The notes under the pieces: model-generated
Told to the model about the DNA's origin: nothing
The model's input: the letters and a program-made list of their open reading frames with translations, nothing else
The model's database searches: none
Assembly: GCF_001975225.1 (NCBI RefSeq)
Contig: NZ_CP019445.1
Location: forward strand, 3,100,001 to 3,164,000
DNA length: 64,000 nucleotides
Direction of reading: 5' to 3'
Source: Kosakonia cowanii JCM 10956 = DSM 18146
GTDB lineage: Bacteria; Pseudomonadota; Gammaproteobacteria; Enterobacterales; Enterobacteriaceae
Shown: positions 62,877-64,000 of the stretch, in pieces
Layout: every line of letters starts with the position of its first letter
Numbering within the stretch: the stretch's first letter is position 1
Position numbers and translations under genes: made by a program

Positions 62877-63080
62877 CTACGAGTGCTTTTTGGGCTGTAG
62901 CAGCGCGATGGCCTGTGCATAAACCGCCTTTGCGGCACCTACCGACTCCTGTTCACACTTAATAAGGTGTGCCATAAGATTCCCTCTGCACAGGGTGCGC
63001 CCCGCGCTAAGCAAGGCTTGTGCGGCGTTGCCTATCGCGGCATGGACGGCGTCGTTGTCGTCTGAGTGGGAAAATGTCAC
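62877..63080 (-). CDS. Hypothetical small protein, 67 residues
   Basis: GTG at 63080 with GAGGA seven bases upstream. Helical, no signal peptide; A-I-G-N-A-A-Q-A-L-L-S-A-G-R-T-L-C-R-G-N-L and C-E-Q-E-S-V-G-A-A-K-A-V-Y. I do not recognise it. It lies 33 bp before the ankyrin lipoprotein on the same strand, so probably one transcript. Confidence 0.5.
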   Translation of the reverse strand: MTFSHSDDNDAVHAAIGNAAQALLSAGRTLCRGNLMAHLIKCEQESVGAAKAVYAQAIALLQPKKHS

Positions 63081-63183
63081 GCTCTGTTCCTCAGGATGCT
63101 AATCCAGTTGGTGGCTTATCTGCGCGCCGGAGATCTTCTGGCGCGTAGCCACTGGTCGCCTCGCCTGAGGCACAAAAAATGTG

Positions 63184-63678
63184 TCAGGGCAGAGCTTTTA
63201 AAAGTTTTTCACGCAGCGCGCTAACACGTGTAGCAAGCTCAGATAACTCTGCAAACGGCGTGTCCATTACCGAGATCATATCGGCAGGGACGCCGGCGGC
63301 GTCGATCTTTAACTGCTGCCCCTGTTCGGTCAGGGTGATCAGCACCCGCCGCTCGTCACCTTGCGTATCGCGGTTTCTGGCGACCAGACCGGAGGCCTCC
63401 AGCCTTTTCAGCAGCTGGCTCAGCGTGCCGGAGTCCAGCTGGACACGGGCACCCACTTCCGACACCGTCACGTTATCTTTTTCCCACAGCGCCAGCAGCA
63501 CCAGGTACTGCGGGTAGGTCAGCCCGAGCGGTTTCAGCCGTGACTGGTAAAGCCGGGTCATCGCCAGCGAGGCGGAGTAGAGCGCGAAGCAGAGAAACTG
63601 ATCCACGGTCACTGGCGCATTGCCCGGAGCCGGCAGGTCATTATTCTCATCGCTGTCGTTATTTGCGTCGATACACAT
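63184..63678 (-). CDS. OhrR-type MarR-family regulator
   Basis: 164 residues from the ATG at 63678. MarR winged helix L-T-Y-P-Q-Y-L-V-L-L-A-L-W-E-K-D-N-V-T-V-S-E-V-G, L-D-S-G-T-L-S-Q-L-L-K-R-L-E. The N-terminal F-L-C-F-A-L-Y-S-A-S contains the conserved sensing cysteine of organic-hydroperoxide regulators. An ohr gene is the usual partner but is not seen here. GTTGACGTCAAC lies about 155 bp upstream. Confidence 0.82.
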   Translation of the reverse strand: MCIDANNDSDENNDLPAPGNAPVTVDQFLCFALYSASLAMTRLYQSRLKPLGLTYPQYLVLLALWEKDNVTVSEVGARVQLDSGTLSQLLKRLEASGLVARNRDTQGDERRVLITLTEQGQQLKIDAAGVPADMISVMDTPFAELSELATRVSALREKLLKALP

Positions 63679-63834
63679 AAGCAATATGGGCCTGTTGGAA
63701 AGATGGAATTCTCTCTGAATAGCGGCAACCGATTCAGGGAGGCCGGCACGTTCACGTCGGATTAAAGAGGCGCAGGGGAAGAGGAAAAACGGCCTGCGCG
63801 TCGGTTGTCAGAGCGAAGTATTGAGTCTAATTAT

Positions 63835-63846
63835 GTTGACGTCAAC
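63835..63846. promoter_or_regulatory. 12-bp perfect palindrome near the OhrR gene
   Basis: GTTGACGTCAAC in the 63685-63924 gap, 150 bp upstream of the OhrR-type start. It could be that regulator's site or belong to the chemoreceptor that ends at 63925; evidence is position only. Confidence 0.4.
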
Positions 63847-63881
63847 CTAATTAAGGCTGGTGTATGAATCACAGGCATAAC

Positions 63882-63914
63882 CGCGCCGCCATTACGCGCT
63901 TTTCAGGCGGCGCG
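63882..63914 (-). terminator. GC-rich hairpin after the chemoreceptor gene
   Basis: CGCGCCGCC / GGCGGCGCG, nine-base perfect arms, 10 bases after the stop of the minus-strand gene at 63925. No T run, so strength is uncertain. Confidence 0.55.
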
Positions 63915-63924
63915 CTGTGACAGG

Positions 63925-64000
63925 TTACAGGTGGAAGGTGTCGACCATGCCGCGCAGCGCGTGCGCCTGAGCAGAGAGCGACTGCGACGCGCTGGATGAC
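63925..64000 (-). CDS. Methyl-accepting chemotaxis protein, C-terminal end (truncated by window)
   Basis: Only the last 24 codons before the TAA at 63925 are seen: S-S-S-A-S-Q-S-L-S-A-Q-A-H-A-L-R-G-M-V-D-T-F-H-L. The S-L-x-x-Q-A-x-x-L-x-x-x-V-x-x-F pattern is the usual end of a chemoreceptor signalling domain. The rest lies beyond the window. Confidence 0.7.
   Translation of the reverse strand, partial: SSSASQSLSAQAHALRGMVDTFHL

Noticed and set aside
1..64000. CRISPR array, tRNA, rRNA, integrase or insertion-sequence transposase
   Set aside because: Searched by eye for regular spacers, cloverleaf T-loop GTTCGAATC patterns and DDE-type genes; none seen.

Overview
The window is enterobacterial chromosome (order Enterobacterales, Enterobacter/Kosakonia/Klebsiella-like; genus not decidable by eye). 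The evidence is a run of genes in Escherichia coli 'yea' order on the right: yeaK, yeaL, nimR/nimT, yeaO, yoaF, dgcP (yeaP) and a yoaJ-like micro-gene. A divergent cynR / cynT-cynS locus, a LexA-boxed dinI-like gene, a yrbL-like gene with a PhoP-box-like site, and REP units of the classical enterobacterial type agree with this. No rRNA, tRNA, CRISPR array, transposase or integrase was seen.

Layout. 1-10.7 kb: regulator/efflux pairs (TetR with a 14-TM MFS pump and tet-operator-like sites; a NimR-like AraC regulator with a FUSC-DUF1656-HlyD tripartite pump), an erythromycin-esterase-like C-terminal fragment, a LysR gene broken by an 8-bp tandem duplication, and two GNAT acetyltransferases. 10.8-15.4 kb: a Cache-type chemoreceptor and terminator, then an isolated AT-rich gene coding for a SIR2-domain / P-loop (STAND-like) protein, the best candidate anti-phage system here. 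15.8-25.7 kb: a TetR regulator with its palindrome, cyanate detoxification (cynTS/cynR), a MipA/OmpV outer membrane protein gene with a one-base frameshift divergent from an OmpR-type two-component system, a TetR/MFS pair with two operators, and an isochorismatase-like hydrolase. 26-30.6 kb: a redox/envelope group (SDR, YceI, anti-sigma, ECF sigma with an apparent AUC start, TPR protein, cytochrome b561) followed by a glutathione peroxidase. 30.6-33 kb: a gene-poor stretch with dispersed roughly 70-bp palindromic elements, a 39-residue ORF with terminator between 19-bp direct repeats, a GNAT and a TudS/DUF523 protein. 33-45 kb: more regulator/transporter pairs (LysR/SDR, AraC/MFS, HxlR/MFS, MocR), a GNAT, an orphan YjbE-like exported peptide and membrane proteins. 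45.8-52.2 kb: YrbL-like, DinI-like, a chemoreceptor with a FliA-type promoter, a GAF-GGDEF-EAL protein, the YoaJ-like peptide and DgcP. 52.4-61.5 kb: the yea block, interrupted by a four-gene polar amino-acid ABC transporter and a CTP-synthase-C-terminal-like amidotransferase. 61.7-64 kb: a Csp-like copper-binding four-helix protein, an ankyrin lipoprotein, an OhrR/MarR regulator, and the 3' end of another chemoreceptor.

Taken together this is an accessory-rich chromosomal region devoted to efflux, stress response and environmental sensing. Many genes are paired with a divergent regulator and a visible palindrome between them. Three genes look damaged or switchable (LysR, MipA, Ere fragment), and one (ECF sigma) has no conventional start codon. 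Base counts, homology and binding-site calls were made by reading the sequence; no database search was run.
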